DNA from: DATKGP01 sp035510775
GTDB lineage: Bacteria; Patescibacteriota; UBA1384; 2-12-FULL-50-11
Direction of reading: 5' to 3'
DNA length: 5,096 nucleotides
Assembly (NCBI GenBank): GCA_035510775.1
Contig: DATKGP010000061.1
Location: 1 to 5,096, forward strand
Of the stretch, positions 1 to 5,096 are shown in pieces. The notes beneath the pieces were generated by a model. It saw nothing but the letters and a program-made list of their open reading frames with translations. It had not been told where the DNA came from and did no database searches. The translations under genes and the position numbers were made by a program. Within the stretch, counting starts at the first letter, position 1. Each line of letters starts with the position of its first letter.

Positions 1-191
1 TTGCTATTAATGATTCAGTCGCTTCATATCACGCGAATTTAGGCATGGCCCTAATCGGCTTGGAGCTTCCGAGCGAGGCACTGGAGTCTCTAGAGAAGGC
101 TATAGGCCTAGCACCAGACAATCCTAAATATCGGCAGCTCCGGGCCTTGGCTACGGAAATGAAACAAAACAACATCCGCTTCTGGCAGTAG
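1..191 (+). CDS. C-terminal fragment of a TPR-repeat protein (5' end outside window)
   Basis: The reading frame is open from base 3 to a TAG at 189-191 and gives the last 62 residues of a protein that starts upstream. Residues 7-40 of the fragment fit one tetratricopeptide repeat: Leu13-Gly14, Ala26, Leu30, Ala33 and Pro38 fall at consensus positions 7, 8, 20, 24, 27 and 32. The repeat is followed by a charged helix (residues 42-56) and a short tail ending RFWQ, which looks like a C-terminal capping helix. TPRs form helical solenoids for protein-protein contacts, so the fragment does not reveal the main function. In CPR bacteria such tails occur on membrane proteins such as O-antigen-ligase-like enzymes and on free TPR proteins, and I cannot choose between them. 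The frame and repeat are clear; the protein's identity is not. Confidence 0.8.
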   Translation, partial: AINDSVASYHANLGMALIGLELPSEALESLEKAIGLAPDNPKYRQLRALATEMKQNNIRFWQ

Positions 192-238
192 CGGAGAAGC
201 CGCCCCTAGCTTTTCGAAATTAATTTTTTATGAACCCT

Positions 239-244
239 TGTAAT
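239..244 (+). promoter_or_regulatory. Possible -10 element for the tandem fibre-like genes
   Basis: TGTAAT matches the TATAAT consensus at five of six positions and lies 27 bases before the ATG at 272, inside a T-rich gap of 80 bases. No convincing -35 box is found 16-18 bases upstream; that stretch reads about GAAATT. At the spacing used by the two downstream genes (box ending six bases before the ATG) only a poor GATTCT is present. The assignment is therefore weak. A promoter somewhere in this gap is plausible because the gene upstream is unrelated. Confidence 0.25.
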
Positions 245-271
245 TGTTTCTTTTTTTGAGATTCTGGATAT

Positions 272-2053
272 ATGTCTAGGTTACCAACCCCAGGAGGAGA
301 CGACGGTACTTGGGGAACAATCCTTAACGACTATTTAGGTGTTGAACACAACGCTGATGGAACTTTGAAGAAAGCTGGTGATATTTCTACGGCCAAATCT
401 ACAGCCGACACGGCCAAAACGACGGCTGATTCTGCCACGACTACTGCCAACACCGCTAATACGACCGCGAACACTGCCCAAACCGCCATCAATAATCTCG
501 GTATCACTGGCGTAGCCGGGTTAAGTACAGCCCTGGCCTTTCCTTCGTATGTTCGCGCCGGACATGACCCGGTCTACGATTTTCCAGACTTAAACGCCAT
601 TCGAGCCATGCCTGGGACGCAATGCACCATCCCTACCTACGATGGCTCAAATCAGTGTACACACCCGTCCGTGGTTTACATTCCCGGCGGATTGAGCGGG
701 TATCGCTATTGGATGGCCATGACACCTCTTCCGGGTGCAGTTAGTACCTACGAGAATCCATGTATCGTCGCCTCCAACGACGGCAATACCTGGGTGGTTC
801 CGGCCGGCGTCACGAACCCACTTGTACCCTCTCCAATCAATGGCACTTACAACTCCGACGTCGACCTCATTTGGGACGGCTCACTGCTCTGGATTTTCTA
901 CCGTTGGGCTGACACACAAAACAAGATTCGATATTTAACATCGCCGGACGGAATAAACTGGACCGCCCCTGTGACGGTTCTCACGCTCGGTCAGACGCAA
1001 GTTTCACCCTGCGTCGCCCGGACTAAAACTGGCTGGGCCATGTGGATTAATGACGCTTCATCTGCTGATCAGTCGGGATATGTGATCAAAATGTGGACAG
1101 CCTCCGCACTTAGTGGGCCTTGGACGCTCACAGGTAGCACGAATATCGCTACGGCCAATACCCCTAATAGTTGGGCGCCGTGGCATCAGAGTGTAATGCA
1201 GTATGGCGATAACTACCTAATGATGGTTTATGCCACTCAAGGTGCTACCGAGGCTCAACGAGGCCTCTTCCTCTGTGCTTCTAAAGACGGCCTCACTTGG
1301 ACACTCCCGCCCCGACCGATGCTGTCGTCTAACGCCTTTTCGGGGCATTTCGACTCCAGCCAACTATACCGTTCTTGTGGTTTGTTAGTTAAACAACTTG
1401 GTGGTCAGGATTACATTGATGTATTTTATGGTACAGTTGCCGCGGGCGCTCTTTATACCGTCGGTCGAACTAAGTGTCCGCTGACACATTACGCCCAAAG
1501 CGGAAATCCTAGCGGATTTACCAGAGGAGGTAGCTCCTGGGTCGTGACCGGAACACTTAACTCTACCATTGTTCCCACTTCAGGATCGATTTATCTAACA
1601 ACCTTGGTCTTCAACGAGCAAGTCACCATCGACCATATCGGAGTTGAAGCCACCACTGGACAAGCTGGTTCGGTCTGCCGAGTCGGTATTTACGAGAATA
1701 AACACGGCGGTCCCAGGCTGCTTATCTTCGATTCCGGAGATTTTTCCGTAGCCGCTACCCAGGTCTATGATATTGTTCTTTCTGATCAGAGCCTTCCAAA
1801 TCTCGTCCTCCCGCCTGGGACATATTGGGTTGGTGCCCAAGTAACCAGCGCTGGAACCTGCTCAACAATGCGGACGGCACAAGGAAGCCTCAACCGACTC
1901 GATGGCAGCAGCTTGACAACAATGATTCAGAATAAAATTACTGCTTACAAGACCACTGGAGCATCGCCGCTGCCAGCACTTCTTAGCGGAGAAAGTATTT
2001 CAACCGTTTCAGCTGTTAACGACGCTATTCGGGTCGGCCTAAGAATCGTGTAA
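272..2053 (+). CDS. Fibre-like protein: conserved N-terminal module, Ala coiled coil, beta-propeller, C-terminal beta domain (copy 1)
   Basis: This 593-residue protein has no hydrophobic signal peptide or membrane segment. Residues 1-36 carry the motif PGGDDGTWG followed by ILNDYL, VEHN and DGTLKKA, an N-terminal signature I remember from CPR and phage tail-type proteins. Residues 38-76 form an alanine-core coiled coil. Residues about 130-400 look like a five-bladed-type propeller: HPS at 131-133, Asp-box-like SNDGNTW (168-174), SPDGINW (224-230) and SKDGLTW (338-344), TKTGWAMW (251-258), a GPW turn (282-284) and PWHQ (303-306). This resembles sialidase or GH43-like folds, but no catalytic triad can be assigned. 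Residues about 430-535 form a beta-rich domain with TTGQAG, VGIY and LPPGTYWV, similar to phage receptor-binding and carbohydrate-binding modules. The ATG at 272 keeps the whole conserved N-terminus and matches the paralog's start; no Shine-Dalgarno is seen. The likely role is glycan binding or cleavage by a trimeric fibre (inference). Confidence 0.85.
   Translation: MSRLPTPGGDDGTWGTILNDYLGVEHNADGTLKKAGDISTAKSTADTAKTTADSATTTANTANTTANTAQTAINNLGITGVAGLSTALAFPSYVRAGHDPVYDFPDLNAIRAMPGTQCTIPTYDGSNQCTHPSVVYIPGGLSGYRYWMAMTPLPGAVSTYENPCIVASNDGNTWVVPAGVTNPLVPSPINGTYNSDVDLIWDGSLLWIFYRWADTQNKIRYLTSPDGINWTAPVTVLTLGQTQVSPCVARTKTGWAMWINDASSADQSGYVIKMWTASALSGPWTLTGSTNIATANTPNSWAPWHQSVMQYGDNYLMMVYATQGATEAQRGLFLCASKDGLTWTLPPRPMLSSNAFSGHFDSSQLYRSCGLLVKQLGGQDYIDVFYGTVAAGALYTVGRTKCPLTHYAQSGNPSGFTRGGSSWVVTGTLNSTIVPTSGSIYLTTLVFNEQVTIDHIGVEATTGQAGSVCRVGIYENKHGGPRLLIFDSGDFSVAATQVYDIVLSDQSLPNLVLPPGTYWVGAQVTSAGTCSTMRTAQGSLNRLDGSSLTTMIQNKITAYKTTGASPLPALLSGESISTVSAVNDAIRVGLRIV
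383..499 (+). repeat. Alanine-heptad coiled-coil repeat, copy 1
   Basis: The DNA is a low-complexity run of ACN, GCN and AAN codons encoding residues 38-76. Core residues Ile38, Ala41, Ala45, Ala48, Ala52, Ala55, Ala59, Ala62, Ala66, Ala69, Ile73 and Leu76 follow an unbroken 3-4 spacing, as in a coiled coil with alanine at a and d positions and larger residues at both ends. Thr, Asn, Asp and Lys fill the outside. Such stalks commonly hold trimeric tail fibres or adhesins together, although the oligomeric state is not visible from sequence. Confidence 0.8.
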
Positions 2054-2058
2054 ATAGC

Positions 2059-4020
2059 ATGAGCAGGTTGCCTAACCCGGGAGGAGATGATGGTACTTGG
2101 GGAAGTATTCTAAACGATTACCTCTCCGTAGAACACAACCCGGATGGAACCCTAAAGAAAGCCAGTGATATTTCTACGGCTCAGACAACCGCAGAAACCG
2201 CCAAGACAACCGCTGATTCCGCGACGACTGCCGCCAACACCGCCCAAACTACAGCCAACGCTGCCCAAACTGCCATCAATAACTTAGGAACAAGCGGCGT
2301 AAGTGGTCTCCCGACGGCACTCGCCTGGCCGGATTTCTCAAAGCTCGCGGCCGACCATGCAGACTTCCCAGGGACTAGCGGCCTAACGGCGGAGTATGGA
2401 CATCAAATTACCGTCCCGCTACCTGTTTATATTTTTACCGTCAGTACTGCCAGTGCCACCGCAGGTGCTACTTACACCAATAACGGACAAACCTTTACCG
2501 TCGGCGCGACAATTTCAGGGAAAACAACTCTTTATTGCATCAACGGTACCGGCGCGCCTTCCGGGACCATTCTTCTTAAGGCTAGCGGCGCGGGAGATTC
2601 GACAATTACTTTCTCGGCCTGTTCTGGTACGAACGAAGGTATTCACCCAAGCGTGCTTTACTTCCCTGGCGGATGGAACGGGCATCGATGGTGGGGAGCG
2701 TTTCAAGGCTATCCACTTGGCAGTAACGGGTTGGAGACGGCTAGTGTACTGTACTCGGACGATGGCGAAACCTGGACCTGCCCGGCCGGATCGTCTAACC
2801 CGCTCTTCGTGTCGTCGCACTGGGGCGATGGAACATCCTATTCATTCAGCGACAACGAACTGATCGCCGACTCCGACGGCTCAATCAACTGTATGTACCG
2901 CTACAACACGCCGAACGACCTGCTCTATATGTCGAAATCATTTGACGGCGTCAACTGGACAGCACCTACTGTGGTTGTCAGCGCGGCGACAAATTCGCTA
3001 CTATCACCGACATTCGTCAAGACAAAAACTGGCTGGGCGATGTGGTGTAATAACGGCTCGGGAGCCCAGGCTACCTACGTCGTTCAAATGTGGACGGCTT
3101 CAGCGTTATATGGCCCTTGGACCTTGGCAGGAGCTACCAATATTGCCGATGCGATGGGCTTCGATCCTTGGCACCAGCAAGTGCTTCTTTACGGCGACGT
3201 CTATCTTATGTACATCAACGTTAAGGCCAAAGGTTCGCCGGTTCTGCCAGCGGGTAATTATCTTTTGAAATCTCGAGATGGCTTGACTTGGTCACAGCCA
3301 GTGACCCCCAACCATCTTAGCGGCTCGGCGGCTTTTGAAGTTGGTGGTTTATATCGTGGACATGCCGTGCTGATGAAGGCAGCTGGAGGCGATTACCTAG
3401 ATATTTTCTATGGCTGCTTTGCCACTGCCGCCGCCCATGCCTGGTATGGCAGAACTCGCATCTATCTAAATGCCTTAGGTAAAAGTATCGCCGGGCGGGT
3501 TCAGACAGGTACCTGGAAAGCATTCCCGCATAACGGAAATGCGAATACCCAGGCACCAAGCCAACGCCAGTATGCTGCGCCCTTAACTATCGACCGAACC
3601 ACGACTTTCGACCAGGTAGCAATTAATGTCACCACCGGTCAAACAGGGGCTAATATGGTTGTTGGAATTTATAGTGACATTGATGGCAAACCGTGTGAAT
3701 TGATTTGGACATCGACCGCCATGGATTCATCATCAATTGCTGTTGTGACGCAAAACATCACCCCAAACCTTACTCTAGATCCGGGAACGTACTGGGTATC
3801 GGCAGTCGCTTACAGTTCTGGAGCAATGGCAACCTATACCTATGCCAACGGCCTGACGCCTCAAGGAGACGGTACAGCCTCGAATATGTTTGCCAACATC
3901 GGCGGGGGCTATTACAACAACTTTTCGTCAAATACCTTGACCAATCCGCGCTGGACTTCAACTTGGGCTCAGAGCAACGCAGTTCCAATGGTCATTCTGC
4001 ACGTCTTAACAGTTTCCTAG
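2059..4020 (+). CDS. Fibre-like protein, tandem paralog with extra inserted beta module (copy 2)
   Basis: This 653-residue protein repeats the plan of its upstream neighbour. By hand count, 74 of the first 90 residues are identical with no gap, covering the PGGDDGTWG/DGTLKKA module (1-36) and the alanine coil (38-76). Residues about 119-188 hold an insert missing from copy 1. The propeller region (about 196-468) keeps HPS (196-198), SDDGETW (233-239), FDGVNW (295-300), TKTGWAMW (322-329), MWTASALYGPWTL (344-356), PWHQ (370-373) and SRDGLTW (405-411). The C-terminal beta domain (about 505-590) keeps VTTGQTG, VGIY and LDPGTYWV. It has no signal peptide or membrane segment. The start lies five bases after the upstream stop, with no clear Shine-Dalgarno, so co-transcription and coupled translation are likely. 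The ATG is supported by the match to the paralog from residue 1. Synonymous sites have drifted widely, so the duplication is not recent. Function is inferred as glycan recognition or cleavage; enzymatic activity is unproven. Confidence 0.85.
   Translation: MSRLPNPGGDDGTWGSILNDYLSVEHNPDGTLKKASDISTAQTTAETAKTTADSATTAANTAQTTANAAQTAINNLGTSGVSGLPTALAWPDFSKLAADHADFPGTSGLTAEYGHQITVPLPVYIFTVSTASATAGATYTNNGQTFTVGATISGKTTLYCINGTGAPSGTILLKASGAGDSTITFSACSGTNEGIHPSVLYFPGGWNGHRWWGAFQGYPLGSNGLETASVLYSDDGETWTCPAGSSNPLFVSSHWGDGTSYSFSDNELIADSDGSINCMYRYNTPNDLLYMSKSFDGVNWTAPTVVVSAATNSLLSPTFVKTKTGWAMWCNNGSGAQATYVVQMWTASALYGPWTLAGATNIADAMGFDPWHQQVLLYGDVYLMYINVKAKGSPVLPAGNYLLKSRDGLTWSQPVTPNHLSGSAAFEVGGLYRGHAVLMKAAGGDYLDIFYGCFATAAAHAWYGRTRIYLNALGKSIAGRVQTGTWKAFPHNGNANTQAPSQRQYAAPLTIDRTTTFDQVAINVTTGQTGANMVVGIYSDIDGKPCELIWTSTAMDSSSIAVVTQNITPNLTLDPGTYWVSAVAYSSGAMATYTYANGLTPQGDGTASNMFANIGGGYYNNFSSNTLTNPRWTSTWAQSNAVPMVILHVLTVS
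2170..2286 (+). repeat. Alanine-heptad coiled-coil repeat, copy 2
   Basis: Residues 38-76 of the second paralog repeat the 3-4 pattern of copy 1 at exactly the same residue numbers (Ile38, alternate Ala from 41 to 69, Ile73, Leu76). The surface residues differ (for example Lys42 to Gln, Asp46 to Glu, Asn63 to Gln) but the core and the length do not. The codons are again mostly ACN, GCN and AAN, with different third bases from copy 1. Confidence 0.8.
2413..2622 (+). other. Inserted beta-rich module unique to the second paralog
   Basis: This stretch encodes residues about 119-188 of copy 2, where copy 1 has only about 15 residues (around 114-129) before the shared HPS motif. The core pattern is IFTVSTASATAGATYTNNG, then QTFTV, TTLYC, GTGAP, SGT, KASGAGD and TITFSA. 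Alternating hydrophobic and Thr/Ser residues with Asn-Gly and Gly turns suggest a small beta-sandwich. I recall similar T/G-rich segments in phage and environmental surface proteins, but I know no defined function. It sits between the stalk and the propeller. Confidence 0.65.
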
Positions 4021-4069
4021 AATCCGATTATCCTTCACAACCACCACGAGCTAAATCGAATTTTTTAGG

Positions 4070-4075
4070 TAAAAT
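4070..4075 (+). promoter_or_regulatory. -10 element of the RluA-family gene, probable leaderless start
   Basis: TAAAAT matches the TATAAT consensus at five of six positions and ends six bases before the ATG at 4082. That would put the transcription start at or next to the start codon, giving a leaderless mRNA. No -35 box is recognisable 16-18 bases upstream. A weak AGG at 4067-4069, 12 bases before the ATG, is an alternative as a poor Shine-Dalgarno if transcription comes from upstream. The same box-to-ATG spacing at the next gene raises confidence. Confidence 0.5.
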
Positions 4076-4081
4076 ACAAAT

Positions 4082-4783
4082 ATGAATGAACCATCGATTA
4101 TCACCGAGACCGACGACTATTTCGTAATCAACAAACCGGCCGGTTGGGGTGTCGAGCCGCCCAGCCACGGCGATACGATTTTAGATTGGTTAACGGCGAA
4201 CAAGAAAATTACCAAAAGCGACTGGCCGGAAGACTCAAGATACGGCGTGGTTCATCGGCTCGATACCGACACCTCCGGGGTTTTGCTCTGGGCTAAAAAT
4301 CCAGCCGCCCAAGAAAAGTTAAAGCTTTTGTGGCAGGGGAGACAAGTAGAAAAAACTTACCTAGCCCTGGTGATAGGGGAGTGCGAAAAAGAGGGAACGG
4401 TCGAGCTGGCTCTGGCGCGCGACAATAAAAACGATCGTCAGAAAGTTGTTTGGGTTGGCGAGGGTCGACCAGCCATCACCACCTACAAAACCATTGGCAC
4501 CGTTACGGTCGGGGAGAAAGCGGTTAGTTTAATCGAGGCTCATCCAATTACCGGCCGAACTCATCAGATTCGCGTCCATATGAAAGCCATCGAACATCCA
4601 ATCATTGGCGATAAACTTTACGGCGATAAAAATACCGACCGACTTGCCGAGTCTTTAGGAATAAAACGGCAAATGCTTCATGCCTGGAAATTAAAACTCC
4701 CAGACACCGCCGAGTATTCTGCCATCTTACCCGCCGATTTTTCGGCAGCATTAAAACTTTTGCATTTTTACTTAGAATTTTAA
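4082..4783 (+). CDS. RluA-family RNA pseudouridine synthase
   Basis: This 233-residue cytoplasmic enzyme would isomerise specific uridines in rRNA or tRNA to pseudouridine. Family motifs occur in the expected order: NKPAG (17-21), the catalytic HRLDTDTSG block (58-66) with Asp61 as the expected nucleophile, the KTYLALV strand (91-97), GRTHQIRVH (158-166) and the LHAW motif (199-202). The catalytic domain begins almost at residue 1, so there is no N-terminal S4 RNA-binding domain. This matches the short RluA/TruC-type members rather than RluC or RluD. The exact target site cannot be told from sequence. The protein appears full length and intact. The ATG at 4082 leaves a normal family N-terminus and sits just after a -10 box. 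It lies 61 bases past the upstream fibre-like gene and probably has its own promoter. Confidence 0.95.
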   Translation: MNEPSIITETDDYFVINKPAGWGVEPPSHGDTILDWLTANKKITKSDWPEDSRYGVVHRLDTDTSGVLLWAKNPAAQEKLKLLWQGRQVEKTYLALVIGECEKEGTVELALARDNKNDRQKVVWVGEGRPAITTYKTIGTVTVGEKAVSLIEAHPITGRTHQIRVHMKAIEHPIIGDKLYGDKNTDRLAESLGIKRQMLHAWKLKLPDTAEYSAILPADFSAALKLLHFYLEF

Positions 4784-4811
4784 CTTTTACTTTTTACTTT
4801 TCACTTTCTAC
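4783..4811 (+). repeat. Short tandem ACTTTTn pyrimidine repeat
   Basis: Starting at the last base of the RluA-family stop codon, the unit ACTTTT(T/C) is repeated about four times (starts at 4783, 4789, 4796 and 4803; the last reads ACTTTCT), spaced 6, 7 and 7 bases apart. It fills most of the gap before the guanylyltransferase gene and overlaps that gene's likely -35 box. It could aid transcription termination as a U-rich run, although no stable hairpin precedes it, or it may simply be slippage-generated sequence. Confidence 0.6.
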
Positions 4812-4821
4812 TCGGTATAAT
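4793..4821 (+). promoter_or_regulatory. Promoter of the guanylyltransferase gene (-35 TTTACT, -10 TATAAT)
   Basis: A perfect TATAAT lies at 4816-4821, and TTTACT (four of six matches to TTGACA) lies at 4793-4798, giving a 17-base spacer. The -10 box ends six bases before the ATG at 4828, so transcription would begin at or within a base or two of the start codon. No Shine-Dalgarno is present between box and ATG, which fits leaderless translation. Confidence 0.7.
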
Positions 4822-4827
4822 TAGCCA

Positions 4828-5096
4828 ATGAGACACGCGATTGTCCTGGCCGGCGGAGCGGGGACTCGGCTTTGGCCGATTTCACGAGCAGACGCGCCCA
4901 AACAGTTTCAAAACTTTGCCGGCGACCTAACGTTAATCCAGGAAACCTGCGAACGGATTCTGCCGGTTGTGCCAAGGGAAAATATTTGGATTGTCACCCT
5001 AGAAAAATATCGGTCTTTAATCAATAAACAGCTGCCAGAAATTGCCAATGACCATATTTTAGGTGAGCCGGCCGGCCGCAATACCGCCCCGGCGAT
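4828..5096 (+). CDS. manC: Mannose-1-phosphate guanylyltransferase, N-terminal part (cut by window end)
   Basis: The first 89 residues are visible and the frame runs off the window. The enzyme joins mannose-1-phosphate and GTP to make GDP-mannose, the mannosyl (and often fucosyl) donor for surface polysaccharides and glycoconjugates; it acts in the cytoplasm. The nucleotide-binding signature GGAGTRLWPISR is at residues 9-20, with the PKQF motif at 24-27 and EPAGRNTAPA at 80-89, the arrangement specific to the ManC/AlgA/RfbM branch rather than to glucose- or UTP-type nucleotidyltransferases. Whether it carries the C-terminal isomerase (cupin) domain of the bifunctional forms cannot be seen. 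The ATG at 4828 starts directly at the first beta strand (MRHAIVLAGG), as usual for the family, and follows a good promoter. It is in the same direction as the pseudouridine synthase but probably transcribed separately. Confidence 0.93.
   Translation, partial: MRHAIVLAGGAGTRLWPISRADAPKQFQNFAGDLTLIQETCERILPVVPRENIWIVTLEKYRSLINKQLPEIANDHILGEPAGRNTAPA

Noticed and set aside
191..203. Small GCGG/CCGC hairpin right after the TPR gene stop
   Set aside because: The stem has only four base pairs and is followed by CCTAGC before a short run of four Ts, so it is not a credible terminator.
292..297. Strong Shine-Dalgarno-like AGGAGG just after the start of copy 1 (similar GGGAGG in copy 2)
   Set aside because: It simply encodes the conserved Pro-Gly-Gly residues 7-9. 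No in-frame start lies at a suitable distance, and in copy 2 the nearby ATG opens a frame of only eight codons.
1595..1840. Antisense open frame of 81 codons (and others at 2515-2820, 3317-3559 and 3770-3988)
   Set aside because: All lie opposite well-supported coding sequence, lack ribosome-binding sites and family motifs, and are what chance gives at about 50 percent G+C.
2396..2863. 155-codon open frame on the plus strand within the second paralog
   Set aside because: It overlaps the conserved main frame completely. Its product has no recognisable motif and no counterpart at the same place in the first paralog.
4021..4066. Possible terminator after copy 2: AATCCGATT and AATCGAATT followed by Ts
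   Set aside because: Eight of nine bases could pair, but the stem is A+T-rich, has a mismatch and encloses a 24-base loop, so it is too weak to call as an intrinsic terminator.
3705..4085. Open frame of 126 codons whose TGA stop overlaps the ATG of the pseudouridine synthase gene (ATGA)
   Set aside because: The overlap looks like a coupled gene pair, but the frame is mostly the +2 shadow of the second fibre-like gene. Its product is an erratic Ser/Arg/His/Cys-rich mixture with no domain, while the main frame encodes a conserved beta domain there.

Overview
The window looks like part of a bacterial chromosome with about half G+C. All five genes lie on the plus strand and use the standard code. 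I lean towards a Candidate Phyla Radiation bacterium (Saccharibacteria/Patescibacteria-like). The reasons are the N-terminal signature of the two large proteins, which I remember from that group and from phage tail proteins, the start codons without Shine-Dalgarno sites, and two promoters placed right against their start codons. This is inference; no rRNA or marker gene is present to settle it.

Layout: (1) bases 1-191 hold the 3' end of a gene whose protein ends in a tetratricopeptide repeat. (2) A T-rich gap of 80 bases follows. (3) Bases 272-2053 and 2059-4020 hold two tandem paralogous genes, five bases apart. Both proteins have the same plan: a conserved N-terminal 'PGGDDGTWG..LNDYL.VEHN.DGTLKKA' module, an alanine-core coiled coil, a beta-propeller-like region with SxDGxxW motifs related to sialidase or GH43-type folds, and a C-terminal beta-rich domain of the kind seen in phage tail and adhesion proteins. 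The second copy carries an extra beta-rich insert of about 60-70 residues. (4) Bases 4082-4783 encode a single-domain RluA-family pseudouridine synthase. (5) Bases 4828-5096 encode the start of a mannose-1-phosphate guanylyltransferase, cut by the window edge.

The two long genes are the unusual part. They look like fibre-type or surface-displayed carbohydrate-recognition or carbohydrate-cleaving proteins, yet they have no signal peptide and no phage structural genes are next to them here. They probably form one transcription unit. The pseudouridine synthase and guanylyltransferase genes each seem to have their own promoter, with the -10 box ending exactly six bases before the ATG, which predicts leaderless mRNAs. 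The guanylyltransferase makes GDP-mannose for surface glycans; a functional link to the tandem pair is possible but not shown. No tRNA, rRNA, CRISPR array, insertion sequence or origin was seen, and no gene-free stretch exceeds 80 bases.
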